Source of the DNA: a bacterium
Lineage (GTDB): Bacteria > Actinomycetota > Acidimicrobiia > Spongiisociales > JAENVV01
Length of the DNA stretch: 64,000 nt
Direction of reading: 5' to 3'
Assembly (NCBI GenBank): GCA_024641305.1
Contig: JAHEDI010000002.1
Location: 2,927-66,926 of the forward strand
The notes below the pieces were generated by a model. The model saw only the letters and a program-made list of their open reading frames with translations, did no database searches and was not told where the DNA came from. The translations under genes were made by a program, and so were the position numbers. Shown here piece after piece: positions 37,379-47,496 of this stretch. Positions within the stretch are counted from its first letter, which is position 1. Every line of letters starts with the position of its first letter.

Positions 37379-37998
37379 CGAACAGCCCATCGGACAACTC
37401 GACGGACAGTGGGGTGGCACAGGAACCCACCACGACCTTGAGGCAGCAGCGGAAAACGTGGGTCAGCGTCATCGGCATTGTCGCCGCGGTGGCTCTTGTC
37501 GCCTGGGTGTTCGGCGGACGGTTTGGCACCGATCCACGCCTCGTCGACTCGCCACTGATCGGTCAACCCATGCCGGACTTGACACTCAACTACCTCGAAC
37601 AAGAGGGGGCCTTAACGTTTTCAGATCTGAAAGGACAGATTCTGGTCGTGAATTTCTGGGCTTCCTGGTGCTTTCCGTGTCGGTTGGAACACCCGGCCCT
37701 TACCTCGGCTGCCAGCGCCTACGCGGACCAGGGCGTACACTTCATCGGGATCTCGTACCAGGACAAGACTGCAGCAGCCATCGGGTTCCTCGACGAGTTG
37801 GGAAGGGCAGACGGCTATTCCTATGTAACAGACGAAGACTCCCGCGCCACGGTGGAACTTGGCGTGTTTGGTGTACCGGAAACCTTCTTCGTTGATGCCA
37901 ACGGCATCATCCAGGGAAGGGTCCAGGGCGAGGTGACCGCCGTGATTCTTGGTAACGCCATCGAAGACCTCCTCGCCGGTCGCACCCCCGACCTATAG
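37375..37998 (+). CDS. TlpA/ResA/CcmG-like thiol:disulfide oxidoreductase
   Basis: ILVVNFWASWCFPCRLEHPALTSAASAYADQGVHFIGISYQD; GVFGVPETFFVDANG. Confidence 0.92.
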   Translation: MTNSPSDNSTDSGVAQEPTTTLRQQRKTWVSVIGIVAAVALVAWVFGGRFGTDPRLVDSPLIGQPMPDLTLNYLEQEGALTFSDLKGQILVVNFWASWCFPCRLEHPALTSAASAYADQGVHFIGISYQDKTAAAIGFLDELGRADGYSYVTDEDSRATVELGVFGVPETFFVDANGIIQGRVQGEVTAVILGNAIEDLLAGRTPDL

Positions 37999-38187
37999 CG
38001 TCTGATCGGGCGTCGAGCCTTCGCGTGACGATCTCTGGATCAGAGCCTGGACGGGCGAATTTCCCTAAGAAGACCCTAAGGGCGGCCTAAAGATCCTATG
38101 AAATTGGGACGTTCGACCCCATGCCTCTCGGGGGTTCTTTGATTAGGATTCTGGCTTAGCGCAATAGCTATATCTCGGGAGGGATCG

Positions 38188-39228
38188 ATGAAAGCGTTGA
38201 AGTGGACTATCAGAATCCTGTTGCTTGGCGCTTTTATTGTCGCCCTCGCAGCCTGTAGCGGTGCAGATGGCGCCGAAGGCCCGGCAGGACAAACGGGACC
38301 GGCGGGACCTCAGGGACCTGAGGGACCAGCGGGGGTTGCAGCCGAGATCAACGTCACCGACCTTTCGTGTACCGAGTGTCACAACGATACGGCCTTGATT
38401 ACCGGCAAACACACCGCCTGGGAAGCATCCAAGCACGGAAGCGGTACCGCTATGGCGTATGCCGGCGGTCGGGAAGGCTGCTCGGGCTGCCACTCGGGTG
38501 CCAGCTTCAGCGCCAGAGTTGCCCTTGGGCAGTCTCCGGATGAGTACAACGTTGCCGACCCCAACCCGACCCGTCAAGATTGTCGCACCTGCCACGAGGT
38601 CCACACCACCTATACCGGAACCGACTGGGCGTTGGAGACGACCGCCCCCGTGGATTTGTTCGCCTTTGAGGGTGTGACGTTTGATGGCGGCGAAGGCAAC
38701 CTTTGTGTGGAGTGTCACCAGCCGCGTCGAGGGATCGACCCGGTAGTCGACGGTATGATCGAAGTCAGTAGCGAGCACTGGGGACCACACCACGGCCCAC
38801 AGAGTTCAATGATGCTCGGCATCGCGGGCGCCGGCACCGATGGCCTCACGCTTGAGGGTAGCCCATCTGCGCATTACACAAACGTTGAAGGCACTTGTGT
38901 CACCTGTCACATGGGTGAAGGCAAGAGCCATACGTACCAGCCGGACATCGCCACCTGCCAGGGTTGCCATTCTGGTGCTGAGAACTTCGACATCAACGGT
39001 GTCCAGACCAAGGTGCAGGGATTGCTTGACGAACTCAAGGCGGCTTTGATCGCCAAGGGCTGGCTCGATCCGGAAGACCATCCGCTCGTGCAATCCGTCC
39101 CAGCCGGAGAAGCTGCGGCACTCTGGAACTACATCTACGTCGCCCATGAAGACAAGAGCCTTGGTGTTCACAATTCTGACTACACCATTCAACTCCTTGA
39201 GGAGGGCCTGGCTTCGCTCGGCGGATAA
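38188..39228 (+). CDS. Multiheme (6 CxxCH) c-type cytochrome lipoprotein with collagen-like N-terminal tract
   Basis: Lipobox VALAACSG; GAEGPAGQTGPAGPQGPEGPAG; CTECH, CSGCH, CRTCH, CVECH, CVTCH, CQGCH. Confidence 0.9.
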   Translation: MKALKWTIRILLLGAFIVALAACSGADGAEGPAGQTGPAGPQGPEGPAGVAAEINVTDLSCTECHNDTALITGKHTAWEASKHGSGTAMAYAGGREGCSGCHSGASFSARVALGQSPDEYNVADPNPTRQDCRTCHEVHTTYTGTDWALETTAPVDLFAFEGVTFDGGEGNLCVECHQPRRGIDPVVDGMIEVSSEHWGPHHGPQSSMMLGIAGAGTDGLTLEGSPSAHYTNVEGTCVTCHMGEGKSHTYQPDIATCQGCHSGAENFDINGVQTKVQGLLDELKAALIAKGWLDPEDHPLVQSVPAGEAAALWNYIYVAHEDKSLGVHNSDYTIQLLEEGLASLGG

Positions 39229-39256
39229 TCGTCAAACAAACCGAGAACGCTATAAG

Positions 39257-39290
39257 AAGAAGGGCTGCCAATCCGGCAGCCCTTCTTTTT
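39257..39290 (+). terminator. Rho-independent terminator
   Basis: AAGAAGGGCTGCC-AATCC-GGCAGCCCTTCTT-TTT. Confidence 0.88.
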
Positions 39291-39983
39291 CTGGGTGGTG
39301 TTTTGATCAGGAGCCTGTCGCCGGTGGAGGCAACATCGTTCACGTAGGTGTCCCGCCCGGTCGACGAGTGTGCATCCAGTCACAGCTGTCGCGTTTAGAT
39401 GCACGCTCGTTGGTTTCGGGGGCGGGTTCTCGACAGAATCGGGTTCCAACATCATGTGTTGCCCGAGTTGAGCCGGCGATCCCCCAAGGGCCTCGGCACC
39501 AATTACTTCGAACTCTTAAACACCAGTGTGCCGTCGTTGGCTGATGGTCGGCGCCAACACCTTCGGCACCAATCTTGACCGTCTTCGTGGCGGGGGCCGT
39601 GGTGGCCCGCCAGGGATTCTTGCCAGCCCAGGCGTCCATACGGTTGGCCTCGGGAATGTCCGGATCGGCATTGATGACTTTCGGCGAGGTCGACCAGGGG
39701 TGCGGGGAGCTGGGGAAGTTGGATCTCGCCCACTTAGCGCCAATGGCCGTCCGGACGATGCCAGCCGTCTGGAGTACGAGCGCCGCCACCATTCCACGCC
39801 GCCGGACGAGAACCCGTTCGTGGCCTGGGCGATCAGGTCGTCCGGGTTCTTCTCTCATCCTCATCAAGCCGGCGGTGGAGCTCCCTGGCTCGCCCCGAAT
39901 ATCCGATGTCGTCCATTGGTATCACCGATGCCGACCGGATTTGCCGCGCGTCGCTCGGACGGCCGCCTCATCAAGCGATGAGA

Positions 39984-40382
39984 TCAAGAACTGGCGTTGG
40001 ACTCTTCAGGAGGTGTGTACTGCTCATCATGGCGAATGATGATCTGTGTTGCCCGGAAACGGTCGCCCTCCCAATAGCCTTCAAGAAGGACCGGAACATC
40101 GTCGTCGAACAACTGAGGTGGGGTGCGATCGGTCACCACGGGAATGATTGTTCCACCGTCTCCGATGGAAAACGTCGTTTCTGCTCCAGACTCGACCGAA
40201 TCTGGTAGGACCTGCCCGCCCAGGCGGAAGACCCGTCCGTTTTCGAAGTTGGCTCGCTGAGCGACTGCCTCGTCGGGAAACAGGTAGAACACTGTGTTTG
40301 CGGTGAGGCCACCACTCAGGAGAAAAGCGACGATGATGCCGATAATTCCTACGGCAGGAATAACGAACAGCTTGTTCCTCAT
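39984..40382 (-). CDS. ccmE: Cytochrome c maturation heme chaperone CcmE
   Basis: FYLFPDEAVAQ...FRLGGQVLPDSVE...DVPVLLEGYWEGDRFRATQIIIRHDEQYTPPEE (heme-binding His context). Confidence 0.9.
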   Translation of the reverse strand: MRNKLFVIPAVGIIGIIVAFLLSGGLTANTVFYLFPDEAVAQRANFENGRVFRLGGQVLPDSVESGAETTFSIGDGGTIIPVVTDRTPPQLFDDDVPVLLEGYWEGDRFRATQIIIRHDEQYTPPEESNASS

Positions 40383-40489
40383 GATCCTGACTTTCTTTGT
40401 CTACGGTCCCGGACGATGAGCGAGCCGATGTAGCCGATCACCGCGAAATAGGTGAGGAGAAATGAGGCAAGAACCGACGGATCCGTCAT
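40379..40489 (-). CDS. ccmD: CcmD-like small membrane protein (not in ORF track)
   Basis: MTDPSVLASFLLTYFAVIGYIGSLIVRDRRQRKSGS (36 aa); ATGA overlaps with both ccmC and ccmE. Confidence 0.8.
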   Translation of the reverse strand: MTDPSVLASFLLTYFAVIGYIGSLIVRDRRQRKSGS

Positions 40490-41202
40490 GATCCGGGCTG
40501 CAACTTCGGTGGAATGACCGCCGACCCGGCATTGGGCGCCAGTACGGTCTCGGCGAGTCGGGCCTCTTCGATACGAAGTTGGTCCGCCCGCCAGATCAGT
40601 AAGCCGGCAAACAGAATCGTGAACGCGGCCAGGTTGATGAGCATCGCCAGGAGTGTCTCCGTTGGCATGCTGGCACCGTCTGGTCGAATCGACTGTGTCT
40701 GATGCAAGGTTCGCCAGATGTTTACCGAAAAGTAGACCAGAGGGATTTGCAGTGCCCCGACGATGCCAAGCACGGCCGATCGACGGGCCCGCTGAACCGG
40801 ATCTGTGGCTGCCCTGCGCAAGGCCAGGTATCCGAGATAGACGAAGAACATCATGGCCGTACTAGCCAATCTGGCGTCGCCCCAGTCCCAGGCGATACCC
40901 CAGGTGGCCTTTCCCCAGATCATGCCGGTGACCAGCGCCAAGCCCGTAAAGAGCACGCCGATCTCCGCTGAGGAGGCAGCCAGATAATCCATCTTCGGGC
41001 GCTTGGTGACCAGCCACCCAATACCAAAAAGGGCGGTCAGTCCAAAGGCCAGGAAGCCCAGCCAGGCAGCGGGGACGTGGATTCCGATGATCCGGGCGCT
41101 GTTCCCCTGAACGGCGTCGCTCGGCATCCGGGCCGCCAAGGACAAGCCAAAAACCATGCCTATGGTTGCCAGACCAAGGAGGGCGTAGCGGAGCTTCATC
41201 AA
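40486..41202 (-). CDS. ccmC: Heme exporter protein CcmC
   Basis: HVPAAWLGFLAFGLTALFGIGWLV...GMIWGKATWGIAWDWGDARLASTAMMFFVYLGYLAL. Confidence 0.93.
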   Translation of the reverse strand: MMKLRYALLGLATIGMVFGLSLAARMPSDAVQGNSARIIGIHVPAAWLGFLAFGLTALFGIGWLVTKRPKMDYLAASSAEIGVLFTGLALVTGMIWGKATWGIAWDWGDARLASTAMMFFVYLGYLALRRAATDPVQRARRSAVLGIVGALQIPLVYFSVNIWRTLHQTQSIRPDGASMPTETLLAMLINLAAFTILFAGLLIWRADQLRIEEARLAETVLAPNAGSAVIPPKLQPGS

Positions 41203-41867
41203 GTCGTCTCCTCAAGTGGTTGTGCTGTGACGACACCGGCGACGGCCAGAGCCAGAACCACTGCCACCATGAACATTGTCGGAACCATGATACCGTTTTT
41301 TGTCCGGAGTGATTCCAGGCCCTGAGCGGCTGGAACCAGCAAAGGCACCGAGAGGGGGGCGACGAGCAGCGGTGCCAATGCCGACCGGCTCCGCAACGAG
41401 GCGGTGATGTCGGCGGCCAGCGTACCAATCATGGCCAACCCGACCGCAGCCAGGAGGGCCAGGGGAATGATGGCAGGCCAGCCCGGAATCGCCGCAGGCG
41501 CATAGAGGACGACCATGGTGGGTGCCAGTATCAGCTCGAAGATCAAAAGGAGGAGTGCGCTGGCGATCGCCCGCCCGACGAACCGGGCCGCCGGATCGAC
41601 GCCCAACATCCGCAGCTGTTCTTGTTGACTCGAAGACTCCGCCGCCGACTGACGAAACGTAATGAACATGCCGAACAGCAGCGTCACCGACCAGAACATC
41701 CCTGGACCGATCCTGGCGAGCAACTCGATGTCGAGCGGAAGGGCAAGAGGGATGAGGAAGAGTGCAACCAGCCCGAACGGAACCGTAACGAAAATCGCTT
41801 CACCGGACCGGCCTTCGATTCGCAGATCCCTGCGCAAAATGATCATGACTTGTCTGCGGAACGTCAT
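41199..41867 (-). CDS. ccmB: Heme exporter protein CcmB
   Basis: IILRRDLRIEGRSGEAIFVTVPFGLVALFLIPLAL; 4-bp overlap with ccmC. Confidence 0.88.
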   Translation of the reverse strand: MTFRRQVMIILRRDLRIEGRSGEAIFVTVPFGLVALFLIPLALPLDIELLARIGPGMFWSVTLLFGMFITFRQSAAESSSQQEQLRMLGVDPAARFVGRAIASALLLLIFELILAPTMVVLYAPAAIPGWPAIIPLALLAAVGLAMIGTLAADITASLRSRSALAPLLVAPLSVPLLVPAAQGLESLRTKNGIMVPTMFMVAVVLALAVAGVVTAQPLEETT

Positions 41868-42478
41868 CAGATCCTTCCCTCGACCAATTCCAGGGTCCGG
41901 TTGGCGAACGGGATGTCGGTGGCGTGGGACACAATGACACTGGCGCCCTTCCGGGCGGCGCAGCGTTCGACGAGTGCTTCGACCAGTCCGCCCGCCTCAC
42001 GGTCGAGACCCGAGTGGGCTTCGTCAAGTAGCAGAACGTCGTGTTCGACAATGAGCAAACGAGCCAGGTCGGCCCGGCGGCGCATACCCTCCGAAGCCTC
42101 GCTGGCTTTTCGATTCCGTGCTCCGGTCAGGCCGACCGCTTCCAGCGCTTCATCCAACCGCCGAGACGGGGCGGCCGCCAGATCGGTGACGAATCGGAGA
42201 TTCTCTTCGATGGTGAGATCCTCATACAGAGCAGGGTGGTGAGCGATCAGACCCATCCTACGGCGAGCGGCGGGTGCGGCAGGTTGGCCGAAGAGCTCGA
42301 CGATTCCGGCCACCGGTCGGATGAGCCCTGCCATGACTCGAAGCAGCGTCGATTTGCCGGCTCCATTCGGACCGCGCAGCCAGACGACGTCGCCAGGCAT
42401 GAGCGAAATCGTGATATCGGAAAGGATCGGAACCCGTCCGAAACGAACGGATACGTCTTGAAGATTGATGTGCGGCAC
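41867..42478 (-). CDS. ccmA: Heme exporter ATP-binding protein CcmA
   Basis: LRGPNGAGKSTLLRVMAGL, ASEGMRRRADLARLLIVEHDVLLLDEAHSGLD; likely GTG start near 42478. Confidence 0.88.
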   Translation of the reverse strand: MPHINLQDVSVRFGRVPILSDITISLMPGDVVWLRGPNGAGKSTLLRVMAGLIRPVAGIVELFGQPAAPAARRRMGLIAHHPALYEDLTIEENLRFVTDLAAAPSRRLDEALEAVGLTGARNRKASEASEGMRRRADLARLLIVEHDVLLLDEAHSGLDREAGGLVEALVERCAARKGASVIVSHATDIPFANRTLELVEGRI

Positions 42479-42727
42479 GTCTGAAGTGTAGAAGGCTTGG
42501 ATACGATGCCGGTCCGCCGCGTCGTCGTCGATGAACAGGTTGTCGGGAATCCCGGTTGGTCTGTTGCTTGTTACGGCAAGGCGGGAAGAGAAGCGTGCCG
42601 CTAGTTCGATTCGGGGGCGGTCGTCTGACCACGGCAACATAAACCAATTTCGCCACCTGGAGGAACGCGGTTTTGTATTCAAAGTTGGCAAGCCCGAGTC
42701 GCGGTCCGACCCGTCAACACCAGAGAG

Positions 42728-43114
42728 CTATTCGTTGTCGGATTCGATGAGTGCCGAGAATCCGTCGACCTCAGCTACCGAGGGTTCGTGGGTCCACACG
42801 TCAACCGATCGCAACAGTTCGGCGTACTCGACTTGCTGTCCTGGCTGCACCACGACTCGAATCGGGACGTTCGGACCGAGAATCTCGCGATACTTGGCGA
42901 GGATCTCCCGATGCTGCTCAAGGTCGAGATCCAATTCGAAAATCACTGCATTGGCTGCCTCGAGCATCGGACATGGTTCATTCTTCAGGATCGGGCAAAC
43001 ATCGTGGCCAGGGCCTGTACACGTCTCGACAGGATGTCCGAGTCGCTTGAGAAGGTCAACCTGCAAGGACCGATCCGATGCGCAGTCAACCAAGACTGTT
43101 CTGAATGTTGACAT
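42728..43114 (-). CDS. Hypothetical protein (possible receiver-like fold)
   Basis: 128 aa with CTGPGHDVCPILKNEPCPMLEAANAVIFELDLD. Confidence 0.55.
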   Translation of the reverse strand: MSTFRTVLVDCASDRSLQVDLLKRLGHPVETCTGPGHDVCPILKNEPCPMLEAANAVIFELDLDLEQHREILAKYREILGPNVPIRVVVQPGQQVEYAELLRSVDVWTHEPSVAEVDGFSALIESDNE

Positions 43115-43542
43115 ATGACCTCCAGTCCGTAGCCTCTGATGCGACGATCCCGGTAGCTAGAGGCTTTTGGCCCTATTGACCACCTACCAACGGACGCCAG
43201 TCAGGGTCTGATCACCGACTTTCTGCAGGTGCTGGAGATAGTGGTGACGTAACCGTCGGTGATCCCCGGCGAGACGGATTTGAGAGTCGACGACTCTTTA
43301 GGGGATCGAAGGCGAACGGCGGATGATGAGCCTACCGAATAAACAGTTCGACAAGATTGCGACGCAGTCGTCGGCCTTCGGGTGCGCCGGCCGGACCATG
43401 TCGAATGGGACTCAACGTCGATCGGATCATTCCTGGGAGATGTCACCTGGAAGTCGCGGTACGGACGTCTGTACGAAGTGGGGAGCGCAGCCGACTTGGG
43501 TTGGCCGCGTTACCTCGAATATACGGGACGAGGAGGAGTGAG

Positions 43543-44304
43543 ATGTCAGAAGGTAAAAGCGTGACGAGGATCGTTAGGCCTGACTTGAGCGGCACCGATG
43601 GTCCGCCTGGCGAGATACTGGAGCGGTTTCGGGTATTGGTGGTCGCCGGAGTCTCGGTTGGTGTCCTGGTGGTGGGGGTCGGGAGTCGGTTGGCGATGTT
43701 CGTGTTGCGGTTGACGACGCCCGATCAAGTCGTCGGCCTCACCAGCGACGATGGGTTCACGATCGGTCGCTTCACTTTGGCCGGCACGTACAACCTCCTG
43801 ATGTTGGGAGCGGCCATCGGAGTCATCGGCGCGGCCGCCTACCGGGCGGTCGCACCTTGGCTGTTGGGGCCGGGTTGGTTCCGCCGGTTCACGACCGCCG
43901 TGGCGTCGGGTGCCGTTGTCGGTTCCATGTTGGTGCACGCCGACGGAATCGACTTCCGGTTGTTGAAGCCGCTCTGGTTGGCGATCGGGCTGTTCGTGGC
44001 CTTGCCGGCATTCTTCGCCGTAGCGATTGGTGCCGCGGTGGATCGTGTATCGGCGGTGGACTCGTGGACCAATGTCGGTCACGTGCGTTGGGCCATGCCG
44101 CTCGTACTCCTAGCGGCGTTCCCACCGGTACTGGTAATTGCAGTGCCTGCGTTGGTCGTCCTCACGGTGTGGGTGCCGGTGCGGCGGTTGTTCGTCGACC
44201 GCGACCTGCCGTTGGTGCTCGGCTTGGCGGTTCGAGGTGCGTGGTTGGCGATTGCGGTTTCCGGACTCGTCGCCCTCGTGGGTGATATCGGCGACCTCAC
44301 ATGA
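43543..44304 (+). CDS. Hypothetical multi-pass membrane protein
   Basis: AGGAGG upstream of ATG 43543; multiple hydrophobic segments. Confidence 0.7.
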   Translation: MSEGKSVTRIVRPDLSGTDGPPGEILERFRVLVVAGVSVGVLVVGVGSRLAMFVLRLTTPDQVVGLTSDDGFTIGRFTLAGTYNLLMLGAAIGVIGAAAYRAVAPWLLGPGWFRRFTTAVASGAVVGSMLVHADGIDFRLLKPLWLAIGLFVALPAFFAVAIGAAVDRVSAVDSWTNVGHVRWAMPLVLLAAFPPVLVIAVPALVVLTVWVPVRRLFVDRDLPLVLGLAVRGAWLAIAVSGLVALVGDIGDLT

Positions 44305-44891
44305 CAAGGATCCGGAGTCTCATCATCTCGTCCGGGGGCCTGGCCTGGCTCACGGGAATTGTCATTCTGGAGACGACGTATAAGGAGTCGGACGACTCGC
44401 TTCCGCACTCATTCCTCCTTCTCGCGTTGTTGGCAGGTCTCTCGGTGGCGTGGGGGCTTTGGTCAGTCGCCCGGTCTCTTGACCGGAGGACAGCTCGCGT
44501 CGGCAGCCGGTTGGTTGGACTTGGTGCAGGGGTGCTCGGCGTCGGATTTGGGTTGGATCTTCTGCCGGGAGACACCTGGCTCGCGTTCCTGCTGGCCTAT
44601 TCCGTCGGCCTTTTCGTCCTACCCATCGCATTTTTGGTCCTTGGGTTGGGCGTTCGCCGTTCTGCGGTCTTTCCCCCTTGGGCGAAGTGGGTCCCGCTGG
44701 CGGTGACGGCCGCCGGAGCCATCACCTATGGGTTTCACGCCCTCGCCCGTGACGTCTGGGACCCTTCAGATGCCGTTTGGTACTCCTGCATCGGCGTCGG
44801 CTGGTTTCTGCTCGGAGTCGCTTCGCTGAGTATTCCCTACCGCATGCCGAACCAAACCGGCGCCGGGTCCCTGAGGGTTAGCGCGCCATAA
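44301..44891 (+). CDS. Hypothetical membrane protein
   Basis: 196 aa, hydrophobic, 4-bp overlap with the upstream gene. Confidence 0.65.
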   Translation: MTRIRSLIISSGGLAWLTGIVILETTYKESDDSLPHSFLLLALLAGLSVAWGLWSVARSLDRRTARVGSRLVGLGAGVLGVGFGLDLLPGDTWLAFLLAYSVGLFVLPIAFLVLGLGVRRSAVFPPWAKWVPLAVTAAGAITYGFHALARDVWDPSDAVWYSCIGVGWFLLGVASLSIPYRMPNQTGAGSLRVSAP

Positions 44892-44914
44892 GAGGCAGGG
44901 GAGGTGTCGATTCC

Positions 44915-46021
44915 TCATACACGCACCACGACGAATGATTCGTTCTCGAACCACAAACCGTCGTGCTGTTGCAGTGCCTTTTCGGTTGCTTCGATGTAGG
45001 CCGCTCCTGATCGCATTGCCTCGCCGGTGCGGGCGTCGTCGATTTGAGCCACGTACACGGCGGCGTTCCATGCGGCGATGAGCATCGAGGTCCCGATGCT
45101 GCTGTCAGAGTGTTCGGGCAAGTCGTGTAGCCCATAGGTGAACAACGCGTCGGCATCGTCGGATCCCTCGATACGCAGTGGAACCGGAGATTCTGCAAGC
45201 CGGTCGATGATCGCCTGACGGGGACTCGTGAATGGCTCCTCGCCTGGCCAGATCGATCGAATGATGTCCATGCCTGGGTCGCGGCCGGTCGCTTGGACCA
45301 CCACCATACGACCCCCTGGCGCCAGCGATTCAGCCAGCGGTCCGAGTACCTTGTCAACTTTGAACGCTGCGCTCGCCCGGCTCCGATATGGCTGAGCGGC
45401 GATGACGAGGTCGTACTGGCCATCGAGGGTGCCGCCCTTCGGAATGAGGTGTTCGAGGGCGAAGGCGTGGTCCGCGCGATAGAGCACGAGCACCGTCGGA
45501 TCGACGTAGAGCGGGTTGCCGGTGGTCGGCGATAACTCGGTTTGCCATCCGTCGGCGACCAGGTCGCCGAGGTCGCGCAGTTGGCGCCCAAACTCATGGG
45601 CGGTCGTACCCTTCAACGGAACGTCGCGCCACTTCACTTCCCGCCCCGATTGTGGCCTTAACCACGGAGCCTCTCGGTAGTACATGTTCGTGACGATCAC
45701 TACCGTTTCCGGGTGCTCGGCGAATCGGGTGTGAAGCTTCATGAGGCTGAGGCGGGTGTCCTCCATGCTGATTTCCTTGCCAACCACGACGAACGGGATG
45801 GTCGGGTATCGGTGATGCATTTCCTCGAGCACTTGATGCAACACAGTCGCATCGCCCATCCCGGCATCAAACACGCGCATGGCAGGCGGCGACGGTGAAA
45901 GTAGCTCGAGTTCCCGTCCGACTCGCTGGGCGATCTTATCCTTCTCGTTCGTCGTGGTGACGAACAACAGGTACTTTTCGCGGTTGTCATAGAATCGGAA
46001 CGGATGTGCTCGTGACGTCAT
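44915..46021 (-). CDS. SAM-dependent methyltransferase-like protein
   Basis: MRVFDAGMGDATVLHQVLEEMHHRYP...YDLVIAAQPYRSRASAAFKVDKVLGPLAESLAPGGRMVVVQATG. Confidence 0.65.
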   Translation of the reverse strand: MTSRAHPFRFYDNREKYLLFVTTTNEKDKIAQRVGRELELLSPSPPAMRVFDAGMGDATVLHQVLEEMHHRYPTIPFVVVGKEISMEDTRLSLMKLHTRFAEHPETVVIVTNMYYREAPWLRPQSGREVKWRDVPLKGTTAHEFGRQLRDLGDLVADGWQTELSPTTGNPLYVDPTVLVLYRADHAFALEHLIPKGGTLDGQYDLVIAAQPYRSRASAAFKVDKVLGPLAESLAPGGRMVVVQATGRDPGMDIIRSIWPGEEPFTSPRQAIIDRLAESPVPLRIEGSDDADALFTYGLHDLPEHSDSSIGTSMLIAAWNAAVYVAQIDDARTGEAMRSGAAYIEATEKALQQHDGLWFENESFVVVRV

Positions 46022-46170
46022 GGATCCATTCTGACTGATTCGGTCGATTTTGGTTCTACTTCTCTGGCAGGTTCGACCATGTGTGAGGGCTCCCGAACCG
46101 AGCGCAGCTCGGAAGGACAGCAGCCGAAAACGGTCGTAATGTGATAGCGATCATCAAGGAGGAGCTGACC

Positions 46171-46605
46171 GTGAAAAGGCAGGGAACCCTGAGAGTTCTC
46201 GCCCTGCTTGCCATGCTTTCTAACTCAGGATGTTCGGGGGCGGTTCATGGGCCGGTGATCGAAGGCAATCGCCGTTACGGAGGCACCGACGCTGAGGTGT
46301 CGGGGGTGGTCGTCATCGAATCGGACTGCATATACCTGCACATGCCCGCGACTGACAGCCGGTATCCGGTTGTTTGGCCGCATGGAACATCGTGGAATAA
46401 GCAGGATTCAGCGATTGAACTGCCTGACGGGATTCTGGTCTACGAGGGAGACGAGGTCCGTGGAGGGGGCGGATACCACAGCGGACAGAACTTGAGCGAG
46501 TTCACTGGTACGGAGGGACTTGAGCTGGCCATGGAGTGTGCCGATAACCAGTACGGAGAGATCGCCGTATTCAACTCAAGCGACCATGTCGAGACTCAGC
46601 GATAA
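46171..46605 (+). CDS. Small lipoprotein, unknown function
   Basis: VKRQGTLRVLALLAMLSNSGCSG lipobox-like start; ORF starts at 46141. Confidence 0.55.
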   Translation: MKRQGTLRVLALLAMLSNSGCSGAVHGPVIEGNRRYGGTDAEVSGVVVIESDCIYLHMPATDSRYPVVWPHGTSWNKQDSAIELPDGILVYEGDEVRGGGGYHSGQNLSEFTGTEGLELAMECADNQYGEIAVFNSSDHVETQR

Positions 46606-46754
46606 GCGACGCCTGGACTTTGGCTGGAAGCACTGGTCGTTGGGAGGGTATCGGTGTCTGAATCCCTTCACGACATACCGGGACCGCTATCGTCGGATCA
46701 CGTGCTGAACGCTCCCGACAGATTTGAGCTTCGCAACAGGTTGCAACGGCCCGG

Positions 46755-47468
46755 GTGCGGACGATGAACTCATCTGGATTGGGCGACGTGATCATCTGGG
46801 ACTCGCCGTTTCCCGATGACGTCGGGTTCGCGCAGGTGGAGTTGGGTCAGATTGACATGGAGTCTGTGTTCGGCGACCCGCTCGCCAATAGCGAGCTGAA
46901 CGCGCTCGGTGGTAGGCCGACGGAGGCACGACGCCTGGAGTTTGCGGCGGGGCGGGCGGCCGCCCGGCAGGCGCTACGCGGGTTCGGCTCGGATGACACT
47001 CCTGTGTTAATCGGCGATCGCCGCCAACCCATTTGGCCTATAGGTACGATCGGGTCGATCACGCACTCGGATGGGACGGCCCTCGCCGCGGCCGCATGGG
47101 AAAGAGATTGGTCGGGAGTCGGTCTGGATATCGAGAGCCTCGATCGCTACTTCGCGGACCTCCTGGCAATGATCACGACCGAATCAGAACAGGTCGAGTT
47201 GAACCCATTGCTCGAATCGGCTCCCGATCGGACTGCGGTGGCAATCTTTGCTGCCAAAGAGGCCCTCTATAAGGCGCTATTCCCACGGGTCGGGAAGCTC
47301 TTCGGCTTCGATGCCGCGCAGGCTCGACCGGGACCAAAACCAGGGTGGTTTACCCTCGAATTACTCGAGGACCTTGCTCCCGACGTGCGGGCGGGCACGA
47401 CGTACCGAGTCCAGACCACATGGCGTCATCATCTGGTCCTGGCCTCATTGGCCATCGCCGCGACGTAG
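46755..47468 (+). CDS. 4'-phosphopantetheinyl transferase (EntD/Sfp-like)
   Basis: GSITHSDGTALAAAAWERDWSGVGLDIESLDR...FAAKEALYKALFPRVGKLFGFDAAQ. Confidence 0.9.
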   Translation: MRTMNSSGLGDVIIWDSPFPDDVGFAQVELGQIDMESVFGDPLANSELNALGGRPTEARRLEFAAGRAAARQALRGFGSDDTPVLIGDRRQPIWPIGTIGSITHSDGTALAAAAWERDWSGVGLDIESLDRYFADLLAMITTESEQVELNPLLESAPDRTAVAIFAAKEALYKALFPRVGKLFGFDAAQARPGPKPGWFTLELLEDLAPDVRAGTTYRVQTTWRHHLVLASLAIAAT

Positions 47469-47496
47469 AACGGCCGACGCATGGTCGCGCCGAATC

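Noticed and set aside
39340-39981. Overlapping ORFs in all frames between the hexaheme lipoprotein gene and ccmE
   Set aside because: No recognisable family or clear single coding frame; possibly a decayed gene but I cannot name it.
43115-43542. Roughly 430-bp gap with several small ORFs
   Set aside because: No conserved motif, RNA structure or family recognised.
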